This document shows, in pieces, positions 12,042-22,894 of a DNA stretch of 64,000 nt. The stretch comes from Cryptomeria japonica (Eukaryota > Streptophyta > Pinopsida > Cupressales > Cupressaceae). The position numbers and the translations under genes were made by a program. The first letter of the stretch is position 1. Every line of letters begins with the position of its first letter. The stretch lies in NCBI RefSeq assembly GCF_030272615.1, contig NC_081410.1, positions 507,741,942-507,805,941 on the forward strand. Reading direction: 5' to 3'. The notes under the pieces were generated by a model, which was not told the DNA's origin, did no database searches, and saw nothing but the letters and a program-made list of their open reading frames with translations.

Positions 12042-14535
12042 ATGGATCAAGGTTAGTTTTTCTTTCTCGTTTATTCAATTTTTTTACGTTTTGAATTTAA
12101 TTTTGTTTATTTTGATTAGGTTTTTTTATTTTTTGTTTCAAAAACCAGATTCTGATAATCCACAACAACAACAAGATGGACCTCCTGGAAACCCCAAACA
12201 AAACCCACAAGATACACCTCCAACTCCTCCTTTTGATTGTACACCTGATACATAGAAGCAATTGATTAATCAGTTAGGGCAAAACACGTCAAAAATAAAT
12301 AGGCTGATTAATAAATTGAAAACATCTGAGCTTGAGCATCATAAATCCCTCACCACTATCCTAGAAACATTAGCTAGTGGTGCTACAGTCGTTTCCATAG
12401 AAATTACAAAATGGGGAAACTATAGGGATATGTGTCATCAATACTATGCTAGTGGGTTATCATACGAGGGAGTGAAAAACAAAACTATTAGTAAACAACA
12501 AATATGTGCCCATTCTGTTGACCCTAAAACTCGTGATTCGTTACCTCTTAATTCAAAGATGTTTCCCATACATTGGTGTACCAATGTGCAGATGAAGAAT
12601 AGTTTTTGGCAGAGGTGTTGGATGGTCTTTGATGATCCACCTTGTAATAATTATGAGGTTCCATTGTATTTTTTGAGATAAGTATACTATGCGTTTGTCC
12701 TCAATGTGTGACTAAACTATTTTGACATGAGAGATTTCCATGGTAGAGGTGACATCTCTTCCCTAGATAGACCTGGAGCCCATAGGTGATTATCCCTGGA
12801 GAGTCGCTGCTCCCTAGCACCCAAGCCCAAGGTGCATTAGGTTGTCCCAGTAGAGATGAAAGAGTCGATGGAGCTACAGAATCTTCAGGCGGCCACAACA
12901 TTGACTAGTGCCATCATCCAGTATGGGACATAGTTAGCACACCCTCTTGTACTAGATGATAAGCTATTAGTTGCTCCAGGTGGCGACAAAGAGCCCATTC
13001 AGCATATGTGTGTTAGTTGCTTGGGGATATGTGCATGGATGGATCCACATCTCATTCATGCATGATTCATGGGAGTAGATGTCTGACCCAGATGACTGAG
13101 GATGTGGCACCAATAGATGAGTTGATGGACATGTTGTTTGGCCATCACTTGCAAACACAGGTGTGTTGATTTAAATTGATACAAATAATATGCATTTCAG
13201 GATACAGTAGCGGTATCCCATACTCCTCCTATAGTTACTATAGCTGCAACTCCGATGCCTGAGGTATAAATTTTGTAACATGTTAAAATAGAATAGTACA
13301 CTTTCAATTCAAAAAAATTACAAGATATACTAACTATCTTTAGTGCTTGGTCCAATTTTTGGTTTATAGGTGTTGACAGGGAACCAAATGTCCCAGATTC
13401 ATGAGATCATGCTCTCAGTGATCGATTTTGGCCTACAAGGCTATATGGTATCATATTTTGTACATGCTTTATTATGTATTGTTTTGATGGAATATTCAAG
13501 TCATTTCATTTTAAATTTTAAAAATTATGTTTAATATATTATCTGTACTAATATCTCATGTTAATTTTGTTTTTTAAGGGTACCCCCTCCATGTCTAGGC
13601 CTCGTCCAAAGCAAAAGAATTCCTCGAAGATGCCAAAACGTGGGAAGAAGGTAATTGAACACATTTTTAGTTGTAAAATTATTTGAAAATATTGAAATTA
13701 TCTTAGTTAGGATTTGTAGATTGATTAGTGTTTTTTGTCTATTTTACATGTACAACGACCATTAAGCTATGTGGATTTGTTGAATGCACCTGATTCACCT
13801 GAGGATCGAGAGAGGGCAGAGGTATGTATCTCTACTTTATTTTCTTGATTTCATGATTATATGCATGTGTACATGTGAACTTGTGATAAATTATAATCTT
13901 ATAATTTTTTCATACAGGAAATATCCATAGTTGCTTCATCAATGGCGAGCCCTCGTCTGTGCACTAGAGAAGCATCCTAGGATCCGATACACTTTTTTTT
14001 GGTATATTAAATTAATTGTTTTTAACCTACAACACTTATCATTATATTAATTGTATTTAATATTTGATCATTTTTGTATAGGTAATAGCGACAGTTTCTC
14101 CATCGACGGTGAGCCATCCTTAGTCCATTTGAGAAGCATCTTAGGCACCGGTCCGTCATTGTTGTCTATATTATATATTTTAAGCATTTTTGATGTATTT
14201 ATGTTAGTACATTGTATTAATTTTATATTTAATCTACAATAGTCCCCTTCATGGTTCGGCCATAACGTGGATCCTGTTAAGTTTGTCTTCAAGAAAACTC
14301 CTGAGACTATCAAGGAGAGGAGAGAAAAGACATTAGATCTGACATCTGCCAATGAGGTAATCTACATTTCAATTGTAGAGAAATTATAGTTAAATGCATA
14401 GTTATGTTGTTAATTATGAACTATTTTCTACAAAAGAATTCTAACTTGGCTTTTGAATTGTGGTTTTGCAGTCATCTACAAAGCTGTGTACTGCATCGAA
14501 GAGGCTCAATTTTGATGATCCACCACAAGTTTAGG
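12042..14535 (+). pseudogene. Decayed multi-exon gene of unknown function
   Basis: I do not recognise the protein. A short first exon (ATG at 12042, ends 12051 with donor CAAG/GTTAGT) joins in frame to 12149 (acceptor AAACCAG), giving a start MDQDSDNPQQQQD followed by a proline- and glutamine-rich stretch, then a basic segment with WQRCWMVFDDPP near 12610-12650. Later exons with good GT-AG borders are 13201-13263, 13370-13447, 13579-13650, 13918-13980, 14243-14356 and one from 14472 to about 14535. Many internal exons are multiples of three. Decay: an in-frame TAG at 12253 where CAG is likely, frame loss between 12682 and 13150, and an acceptor changed to AA before the exon at 13756-13821. 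It could be a dead host gene or a gene carried by a transposon; its upstream flank (11760-12040) is unusually rich in CG for this window. Confidence 0.55.
13918..14150 (+). repeat. Duplicated exon-like segment, offset about 164 bp
   Basis: The segment from 13918 (after CATACAG) and the one from 14082 (after TGTATAG) resemble each other over about 70 bp: TTCATCAATGGCGAGCC against TCCATCGACGGTGAGCC, then GAGAAGCATCYTAGG in both. Both follow a plausible splice acceptor, which suggests an ancient exon duplication in the gene remnant. Confidence 0.6.
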
Positions 14536-14716
14536 ATCATATAGTGTTAGTTGTGGTCATAGAATGACTAGTACATGTAGATATATTCTACATTTTTATT
14601 GTATATCGATTTGGACATGGCATATGCTAGATTTTTGTAATACTTGTATTGACTTGGAAGACATGCCTTTTTTTGATATATATAAATGTTGATATTTGAT
14701 CCAATAAATGTGTACT

Positions 14717-14995
14717 GAGTTCATTATTGTGTATTTGTTGTATTTTTTTGGCTACCCTTTTATAAAGTTAATTGATCATTTTCTTATGTAATCAACAATA
14801 TGAATATAAACAACAAAAATATATGATATAAAACATTGCAATCATGGAATATGATTTGATAAAAATTTTAAAATATTGAATTAACCCTACAAATCTCCTT
14901 CTATTCAGTTCATTATTGTGTATTCCTTGTATTTGGTGGTTTCCCTTTTATAAATTTAAATAAATATTTGCCTATGGAATCAACAATACAAATAT
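14717..14995. repeat. 188-bp tandem repeat that received the LINE
   Basis: GTTCATTATTGTGTAT at 14719 recurs at 14907 with about 80 bp of matching downstream sequence ending ATCAACAATAYRAATAT. The second copy is cut by the LINE at 14995 and its continuation (ATGAATATAAACAACAAAAA) reappears at about 22824-22845, directly after the LINE. This independently fixes the LINE borders. Confidence 0.75.
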
Positions 14996-15289
14996 CTCTC
15001 CCGCCTTCCCTTTGCAACTCTCCTGCCTTCCCTGTGTTTGAATTTGAGCTCCTGGATGTCCACCCCCTCTGGGGAGGTCCCCCCCTCCCTACAACGGTCT
15101 GTGGGTCATATGGAAGAAAGTGTCAGTCTTCACACCCCTTCCACTTTGCCAATCCTGACCGATGCTGGCCTAAAAGGTGAAGAAAGGAATATACCACATC
15201 CCAGACCGAAAACTTCTGCCTGACAGGCGGATTTGGATCTTGTGAAGGAGAATCCCAAGTCTAGCTAGAAGAACACCCTCCTTGGGTCC

Positions 15290-16468
15290 ACAAATTCGAC
15301 CCCTGAAGCTGCTGTGGCCACCTTCTCCCAAAGGGAAGAAATAAAGATCAAGCTCCTGGACAACCTGATGGATAGAATCACCTCTTCCCTTCACCTGGCA
15401 ATAGTTGGTCATTTCTTCTCCTTCTAACCATCTATTGACATGGCTAGGCAATGGGCAAAATTTTGATGGAAGCTTAAAGGAAGCCTGGATGTTTTAGCTA
15501 TGCCAGGGGGACTCTTTCTATTCAAGTTCAATACTGAGGAGGATCTGATCTATGTCCTGTTAGGTTCTTGGGCATATGGTAAGCATTTCCTAACCATGGC
15601 TAAATGGAAGCCTGGTTTTGACCCCTCAGTAGAACTAAACCACATGGCACTAGTCTAGGTTAGGCTCCCTAGGCTCCCTCTGCAGTTCTAGGATGAACAA
15701 ATATTTTGTTGGATAGGAAACTCATTTGGCAGCTTTGTCTCAGCTGACTCGGTCACTCGATCACACTCAATAAATCCAGGTTGGTGTACTCTTGCTTTTG
15801 TGTTAATGTTACTATTAACAAGGCTCTCCCAAATTTTATCTCCCTAAAATCAAAATGGGGAAAATGTTTCCAGGATATTGTGTATGAAAATGCTACCCTT
15901 TTTTGCCAGAAGTGCAATAATCAAGGTTATTCCTATACTGAATGTAAAGCCCATGTGGTTGCTAAACCCAATCTCAAAAATAAAGCTATCTAGGCTGATC
16001 CCATCAACCCTGGTGACCCATCTTCCTTGGCTCCACTAGAGTTGACTACTGTGAATGAAATATCTGAGGATTACCCCCACATGGACAAGATCCTAGAGAT
16101 TTTAAAATCCCCATCGGACCCAGTCAAAAATGCCAATCCTAGCATCCCCCTGGAAGGGGGAGATCCCACAAGTGTCATCGCTCAGCCTGCCCCCCAACCC
16201 CCTTCCACCAGCTTCCCCCACTCCCCCTATCCTTCAAGCCCCTAGCTCAGTTATTGCTACACCCCTTATGACTGAGGTTATTTTGCCCACCTCATCACCC
16301 CCTCTCTCCCCTGCCATGGTGGTTAGAGACGCTCACCCTGGAAACTCCCTGGCAACTCCATTGAAAGTGTCCCCCCTAGGATCTCCTCAGATGGATAATG
16401 AAGAATGGATAACCCAAAAGAAAAAAGTCAAGGCTAAGAAAGCGGATGTGGGGGGAACTAAAAAATAA
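15290..16468 (+). pseudogene. LINE ORF1: RNA-binding protein with DUF4283-like domain and zinc knuckle
   Basis: Translation of about 15380-15780 shows SIDMARQWAKF, GSLDVLAMPGGLFLFKF, then LLGSWAYGKHFLTMAKWKPG and a VRLPRLPLQF motif, the pattern of the DUF4283 domain of plant LINE ORF1 proteins. A zinc knuckle CQKCNNQGYSYTEC follows at about 15904-15945, with tyrosine in place of the usual histidine. The tail (16027-16468) is proline/serine-rich, then basic. There are several stops (for example TGA in place of TGG near 15463) and at least one frameshift between the DUF4283 part and the knuckle. ORF1 products of L1 elements bind the element RNA. Confidence 0.82.
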
Positions 16469-16570
16469 AGTTGGTAGACCCTCTAAAAGAGTCCTGAGAC
16501 ACAAGGTTATGGCCAGGGACATTGCAAAGGGTAGACAACTGACCCTTGATGGACTCAAAAAATGTAAGAA

Positions 16571-17300
16571 ATGAAGTTCCTCTCTTGGAACATAAGGGGT
16601 CTGAACAACCCCTAGAAGTAGTTTTCCATAAAATAACTCATTCTAGAGATGAAAGTTGACATTTGCCTTCTTCAGGAGGTCAAGATGCCCTTCCAAACCT
16701 TTGCTTCGATTGCTCGTAAACTTTGGCTTGTGGTAGATTATCTGTATGTTGATGCTTTGGGTGCTTCTAGGGATATTGCTACCCTTTGGGATCCCATTAA
16801 AATGAAAGGTAAGCTTTCCGCTAGCTCCCAAAATTTCCTAGCGGTTTCTCTTCATTACGGTGAATAGTGCTAGCATATGTTCAATATCTATGCTCCCAAC
16901 TCTAGGTTGGGAAGGAAACTTCTATGGGAGGAAATCTCTAATCTCATTGTGGCTAATCAGAAGGCTCAGTTTATGCTTGTGGGAGATTTCAATTCCTCCC
17001 TCTGCCTTTCTGAGAAGTGTGGAGGCCTTGAGGACTTCTCTGACAGCATGGGTGACCCAGTGAGCTTCATTAATGCTTCTAGCCTTATGGATATTGACCT
17101 TCAAGGGGCTTCGTTCACTTGGTTGAACAATAGGAAAGGTAAGCATCTTATTCAAGTCAGACAGGATAGATTCCTGATTTCCACCAATTGGGACATCAGA
17201 CATAGCTCCTATCTGAAAACCCTCCCAAGGATTGCATCTGATCACAACCCCCTTCTTCTTCACTGGAAAGACAGACCCTTCCAACCGCCCCCCCCCTCAC
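16571..17300 (+). pseudogene. LINE ORF2, endonuclease domain
   Basis: It begins MKFLSWNIRGLNNP, the canonical start of plant L1 ORF2 endonucleases, followed by LLQEVKM (the glutamate motif), MLVGDFN, GASFTWLNNR, QVRQDRFL and ASDHNPLLL. These are the metal- and phosphate-binding motifs of the apurinic/apyrimidinic endonuclease fold that nicks target DNA to start reverse transcription. Stops occur near 16613 and 16867, and the frame shifts at a run of C near 17287-17297, after which coding continues in another frame. Confidence 0.9.
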
Positions 17301-19460
17301 TATGAGATCATGTGGGCCTCTCATCCCGATTTCAGGGAGATGGTTAGACTTTGGTGGGCCACCCTGATCCAAGGGACTGCTATGTTCAGAATTATGGAGA
17401 AATTAAAACTAATTGACAGAGAAGTCAAAGGCTGGAATAGGACCACCTTTGGAGACATCTTCAAAAGAAAGAAGGACCTGGGATCCAAACTAGAACAACT
17501 CCAAAATATCATGGCTACCGATAACCACCTGGATTCCATTTTGAAGGAGGAGGAAGCCTACCACAAGAGCTAGAAAGATATCCTCTCTAAAGAAGAAGTT
17601 TACTGGAAGCAAAGATCCAAAATCTAGTGGCTGAAGGAAGGGGACATAAATTCTGCATTCTTCCATAGATCGGCTTGTATTCACAGGAGAAGGAACTATA
17701 TCAAAAGTATCAAGGATGAAACTGATCAGGAGATCACTAAAGATTCCCTAATTGGACAGAGTGCGGTGGATTTTTTCACTAGAATATATTCAGATATTGG
17801 TGGAAGTGATATTGCTCTCCAGGACTGCCTTGTTAGTAAGCTCCAGACTGTAATCAATGAGGACAACAATAGCAACTAATTTCCCCCATCTCTGCTGATG
17901 AATTCCACTGGACTATCTTTTCTATGGGGGCCTACAAAACTCCGGCCCAGATGCCTTCCCCCCGACATTCTTCCAGGATTATTGGGACATTATTAGCTAC
18001 AATGTCACCAAAGTTATTCAAGATTTCTTTAAGATGGGGAGATTGCTGAAAAAGATCAACAACACCTTCATTATCCTCATCCCAAAGACCACTAACTCCA
18101 GTTTCTTAAAGGAGTATCATCCCATAAGTCTCTGTAATACCATTTATAAGATACTCTCCAAGGTCCTTGTGAATAGGATTAAGCCCTTCCTGGAAAAAAT
18201 TATCAGCTCATCCCAGAAAGGCTTTGTCCCGGGTCACCAAATCTTGGATGCTACCATTTCTATTCATGATATAATCCACTCCATGGATAGGAGAAAAATT
18301 CTAGGTATGGCCTTTAAACTTGATATATCTAAATCTTATGACAAGGTTAATTGGAATTTTCTTTTCAAAGTGCTTCTAAAACTGGGCTTTAACCAAAAAA
18401 AGGTGAGTATGATTCGGGAATGTGTCACCATGGTTCAGTTCTTGGTTTTGATTAATGGGACTCCTAGGGCAGTTTCAAAGTAGAAAAGGGCATCTGGTAG
18501 GGTGACCCTCTGTCCCCTTATCTGTTAATCATGATAGCTAAAGTCTTAAGAAGAAATGTGACCCATCTGGTAACCAATGGCAGGCTCCAAGGGTTCAAAG
18601 CGGCCTCCACACTCCCCCACTCTAATATTCAATAGTTCATGGATGACACCTTCCTATTTGGTAAGTCTTCTGTAATGGAGGCTAAAGGGTGGAAGATCCT
18701 ACTTGCAGACTATGCCAAGCCTTCGGGACAATGCATCAACTATGAGAAGAGTAATCTCTTCTTCTTAAACACTCCAAATGACCTCCAACTTAGAATCCTC
18801 TCTATCCTCAGATGCAAGATGACAACTCTTCCTGGGAACTACTTGGGCCTCCCCCACACGGTCAAGGAAGCCACTTCCACCTTCTGGAACTCTATTTTGG
18901 AATGGATGTAGAAAAAACTTGCGGGATGGAAAGGGAAATTCCTCAGAAGTGCATGGAAGCCCCGACTTCTTGCATCTTCCCTACAAGGAATTCAAGTGTG
19001 CTTCCTTTCCATGTTTAAAATATCAAGGACCATGGGGGAAAAATTTGAGAAAATCCAAAGAACCTTCTTATGGACTGCCCTGGAAGAGAAAAAATGTCTT
19101 TCTTTGGTCCACTGGGATACCATGTGCTTACCCAAATCAATGGGAGGTTTGGGTATAAGAAAGATTAATGCCCTCAATAAGGCACTAATAGCCAAGATTG
19201 GGTGGACTCTAGCTAAAGGTGAGGTGGACTGGTGTAACATCACCAAAGCAAAGTACCTAGACCAGGAGCACTTCTATTATAATTTAAGTACAACCGACCT
19301 TCCCCGAGGATCCAAGTTATGGAACAACATCCTAAAGAGTAGAGTGATGGTCAAAGAAGGTCTGAAATGGCAACTAGGAGATGGTAGAAAGGTGAGATTC
19401 TGGGAAGACTTTTGGATGAAGGATAGACCTTTGGTCAACACTCACTTCCAGTAAATTATG
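17300..19460 (+). pseudogene. LINE ORF2, reverse transcriptase domain
   Basis: After a linker (17300-17880) the RT fingers and palm appear: IILIPKTTNSSFLKEYHPIS, SQKGFVPGHQI, FKLDISKSYDKVNW (first catalytic Asp near 18321) and, in a second frame, GIW-stop-GDPLSPYLL near 18490, then IQ-stop-FMDDTFLFG at about 18628-18659. The catalytic box therefore reads FMDD where plant L1 elements usually have FADD. The thumb and connection region runs to about 19460. Frameshifts lie near 17880-17940 and 18480. Several stops are TAG where CAG (Gln) fits the family. Confidence 0.9.
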
Positions 19461-20711
19461 AACCACCTTAAAGGTTTCCTGGGGGATTATATCATGGATT
19501 ATCTAGTACTAGGAAGATTTTGCTGGAAGGACTTTGTCCACATCTTTAGCAACAGACCTAACCTGATCCCCCTTGCTCAGGATCTGCAACACATATTGTC
19601 AGAAACTAGAATCCCTTGGCCCCGAATGAAGATAGCTTCACCTAGAAAGAGACCTAGTCAGGCTCATTCTTGATCAAATCTACTTACAATCAACTCCTTA
19701 AACCCCCCATGGATATTGAATGCTGGAAGAAAGGTTGGAACCCTCAGCTAATCCCTAAAATCAATTTCTTTTGGTGGTCCCTCATGCATGATAAAGCTGA
19801 TGAGGAAACTATTGACCATCTTTTTGTCCTCTGTCCCTTTGTTGTTCATCTTTGGTCTATCACTCTTCAGAAATGCAGTATCTGTTGGGTCTTCCAAAAG
19901 GACATTAAAAAGTTTACTTTTGATTGGACCCCCTCCTCCCATCACCCCCTCATCATTCAGTTATGGAAACAAATACCATTGCACATCTACTAGGCCTTAT
20001 GGAGAGAAAGAAACAACATAATTTTTAGAGACTCTAAGACCCCCCCGGACACTGTGGCACACATTTACTTTAAGATGATCTCTGAAAAACTTAGAAGTTA
20101 TAAAATGGAAAATCCCCCCTTATCCTCCTAATGAAGTTGAGAAAAATATTGCCAAAAGTTGGAAGCTCCCCCCTAGTTTTGATAGCTTCAACAATAGTAC
20201 CAAGAAAAAAAGAAGGATGACCAGATGGTCAACCCCTAAGTTACACTGGTTTAAACTAAATTTTGATGGCTCAGCCCAAAACAACTATCAGGCAGGGGTT
20301 GGAATCATCTAGAACCATTTAGGGAACATGGTTGTAGCCTACATTGGTAACCTAAGGAATAATACGACTACTCAAGTTGAAGGAATGGCCCTCCTTTGGG
20401 GTCTGAAAATGGCTAACTCCATAGGAATCAAACAACTAGAAATTGAAGGAGACTCTCAAATCATTGTGGAATCAGTTAAAGGGAACTCATCAGTGGGTTG
20501 GAGAGTGGGATCCATTCTGAGGGATATCTGGTGCCTCCTTGTCAAGATGGAGGACTTCACCATCCATCACATCTTTAGAGAAGGAAACAAAGCTGTTGAT
20601 TCCATGGTGGCGGCAGGAAGACTGCAAAATGGCTTACGATGTTGGAGAGACCCCAATCTGTTGCCGGTCACCACCAAGGTAATATTGGAAAAGGAGAAAG
20701 CCTTTACCTAG
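19460..20711 (+). pseudogene. LINE ORF2 C-terminus: zinc-binding region and RNase H
   Basis: ADEETIDHLFVLCPF (about 19795-19840) matches the RT-associated zinc-binding region, although its first cysteines are lost. The RNase H domain follows at about 20220-20690: LNFDGSAQN, QVEGMALLWGL, EIEGDSQIIV and IFREGNKAVDSMVA give the Asp-Glu-Asp-Asp set. RNase H removes the RNA strand of the RNA-DNA hybrid. A stop near 20310 and a shift near 19670 break the frame; the stop after 20711 looks like the natural end of ORF2. Confidence 0.87.
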
Positions 20712-20902
20712 GAAGGGACCATCCAATCCTCTCAGTGATGAAGGAAACCTTCATTCAAATTTCAAATTGGAACGGGAATCCCACCAATTACTATCCTAAA
20801 TAGCCACGTATCAAAGGCAAGCTGAGTCACCACTACCACAAGGGATGGATTCATGATGAAAGTATAGACATCGGGATTGGTTACTCTCTAGTTATTACTC
20901 GG

Positions 20903-22524
20903 ATGGAGCCAATTGGCGATGATAAAGGAGGTGATGGAGACCTGTCAACTCACATTCGCTTGAATGAAGGCTCGCACGTTCCGAGTAGATCTTTCGCTTT
21001 TGATATCTACTTGAACTTAAGGGATAATAATCACTCTAATTATTACGACCTTTTATTCCAAGTTTGGCACATTTATTTTAACAATTCCGCCTTAAGCTTG
21101 CTTTGGCTCTGCGTTTTTTTTGAAAGTCACTCTCAATCTGTGAAGCTGGAGGATTCAAGAATGGGGGGGATAGGATTAGACTGGAACCCAATAATGTGGA
21201 TGAGTTCAAAGCTAAATCGGTGGCCAGGTTTGTATGCACGAAAGGTAGCATTGACAAATTCATGGAGAGTATGAAGGGAAATGACAAAAGACTATCTAGA
21301 CAATTTGTGACTTCTTGGGAAGATAGAAAAGTGACCATGGGGGGAATCTCTTTCAAAATCAATGAAGAGGTTATAGCTTAGGCGATGGGCCTTTCTATGG
21401 AGGGAAAAAAGTGGAAAAAATAGAGTCGTATTGCGGACTCTACTAGCCTTAACCAGTTCTTCTGCTAGGGTGAAAACCCTATCAAGAGAGCGGGAGGCTT
21501 CAACAAGGAGGAGCTCCCTCACGCATGGGATGAGGTATGTTATATCATGATGAAGTATTTTATGCTGGAGGGAAGGTATGGCATTTTCTACTACTACCAT
21601 CTCCCGCTCCTTAACCATTTGAGGAACAAAGACCTCATTTCCATTCCGTTGTTTTTACTGCATTCTATGGATGCTAATATTAAAGATATAGCAGAAGCTA
21701 AGAAAAAAGGGAAAGACTTTCCCATCCTGCATCAGGGCCTTATTCTCTGCCTGTATAACTTTCACCTCGCCCTTTGCCCGCCCCACTCCATATCTGTGTA
21801 GAATGTCAGTCCCTCGACCCACCCTCCTGCCATTATTGATTCAAGCCCTTGGCTCCCAGAAATTGGCTCCTCCAGCAAGAAAACCAAGAATCACTCCCCA
21901 GAGGAGGTCAGATCCCCCAAAAGAATCAAAATCCAAGAGATTGACTCTGATTTGGAATTTACTAAAGAAGCCAATAGCCCCCATTGTTCTAACAGAATGG
22001 ACTCTAAACCCTCGGATAAATCCCTAAGAGACCCCTCCTCCTTGTATGACACTGGTAATTCCATTCTGACTGATAAATTTCCCCTGGCCCAGCTTAATTT
22101 GACCCCTCATTCTGTGAGTTCCACCTAGGTTTCAGAAAGCCCCTTATCCTCCAAGAGTCCGGAGCCATCCAATTTCCCCTCCCTGACCTTCAGGATGGAC
22201 AAAATGATGATCATTGAGGAGGCCAGTAGCGTGAAGGAGGAGGAATCCAACCTTGCAAAGCTTGAGAAAAATATAGAGGCCCTCTCTGACAATGTGCAGG
22301 TGATCACTAGGAAACTGGAGGCGGCGGAGTCCAAGATGCATGATGTGTCCAAGTTTGCTCTAAATGTTGTGCGATGCTCGGCTACTACATTGTGCGTAAT
22401 GCAGGAAAGCATGACCAAAGGGAAAGGCAAGGAGGATGAAGACTACAAAGGCCTATTCAAGTTCCTCACTAAGGAATGGGCTAGAAAGTTGATCCCTAAG
22501 AAGAGCCAGGGGAAAAAGAAATAA
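20903..22524 (+). pseudogene. LINE ORF3: extra protein downstream of RNase H, function unknown
   Basis: L1 elements normally end shortly after RNase H, but here another coding region precedes the 3' end. The main frame (21196-21800) has RFVCTKGSIDKFMESMKGND, GISFKINEEVIA, then a hydrophobic part YYYHLPLLNHLRNKDLISIP and ILHQGLILCLYNFHLALCPP. A proline/serine-rich linker is followed by a coiled-coil-like charged segment (22195-22524: NLAKLEKNIEALSDNVQVIT) with a lysine-rich tail. Three stops and two frameshifts are visible. The target-site duplication beyond it argues that it belongs to the LINE. A short part resembles the second ORF of the gag-only LTR elements in this window (see findings). 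Confidence 0.68.
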
Positions 22525-22818
22525 CTATCTGCATGTGGAGGATTTTTGGTTTTTTGACTATTTTGTGTAGTTGTTGGGCGGATAAAGCTAGTTTATGCTT
22601 TTGTTTATACTTCTCTATTTATTGCCTTGCATGGGAAATGACTAAAACTCTGATTAGTATTATGTTATCACTGATAAACTCTCGTAGTATGGTTGTTTTT
22701 TTGATAGAGGTAAAAGGCTGCTACTTTGCTGATTATATGTGGATAATGGTTCTGCCATTGTCCTTCTAATTGTTCCTATGGGTCAGCCCCCTCATTTTTG
22801 GCTGCTTTTAATATAAAA
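22525..22818 (+). other. LINE 3' untranslated region
   Basis: T-rich sequence without a coding frame, ending in TTTTAATATAAAAA at the target-site duplication. No long poly(A) tail remains. Confidence 0.7.
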
Positions 22819-22894
22819 AACAATATGAATATAAACAACAAAAAATGACAATATGAATATAAACAACAATATGCGTGTGGTGCGAGAGCACCCT

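Larger units (their letters stand above)
14996..22818 (+). mobile_element. L1-type LINE (non-LTR retrotransposon), 7.8 kb, with an extra third ORF
   Basis: The element has an ORF1 with a DUF4283-like domain and zinc knuckle, then ORF2 with apurinic endonuclease, reverse transcriptase, zinc-binding domain and RNase H, then a third ORF and a 3' untranslated region ending TTTTAATATAAAAA. It is flanked by AACAATACAAATAT (14982-14995) and AACAATATGAATAT (22819-22832), a 14-bp target-site duplication with two differences. Frameshifts and stops in every ORF show it is dead. Its length is nearly full, so it was not 5'-truncated on insertion. Confidence 0.92.

Noticed and set aside
12700-13158. Minus-strand frames as an antisense gene
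   Set aside because: They overlap decayed plus-strand exons and show no independent domain.
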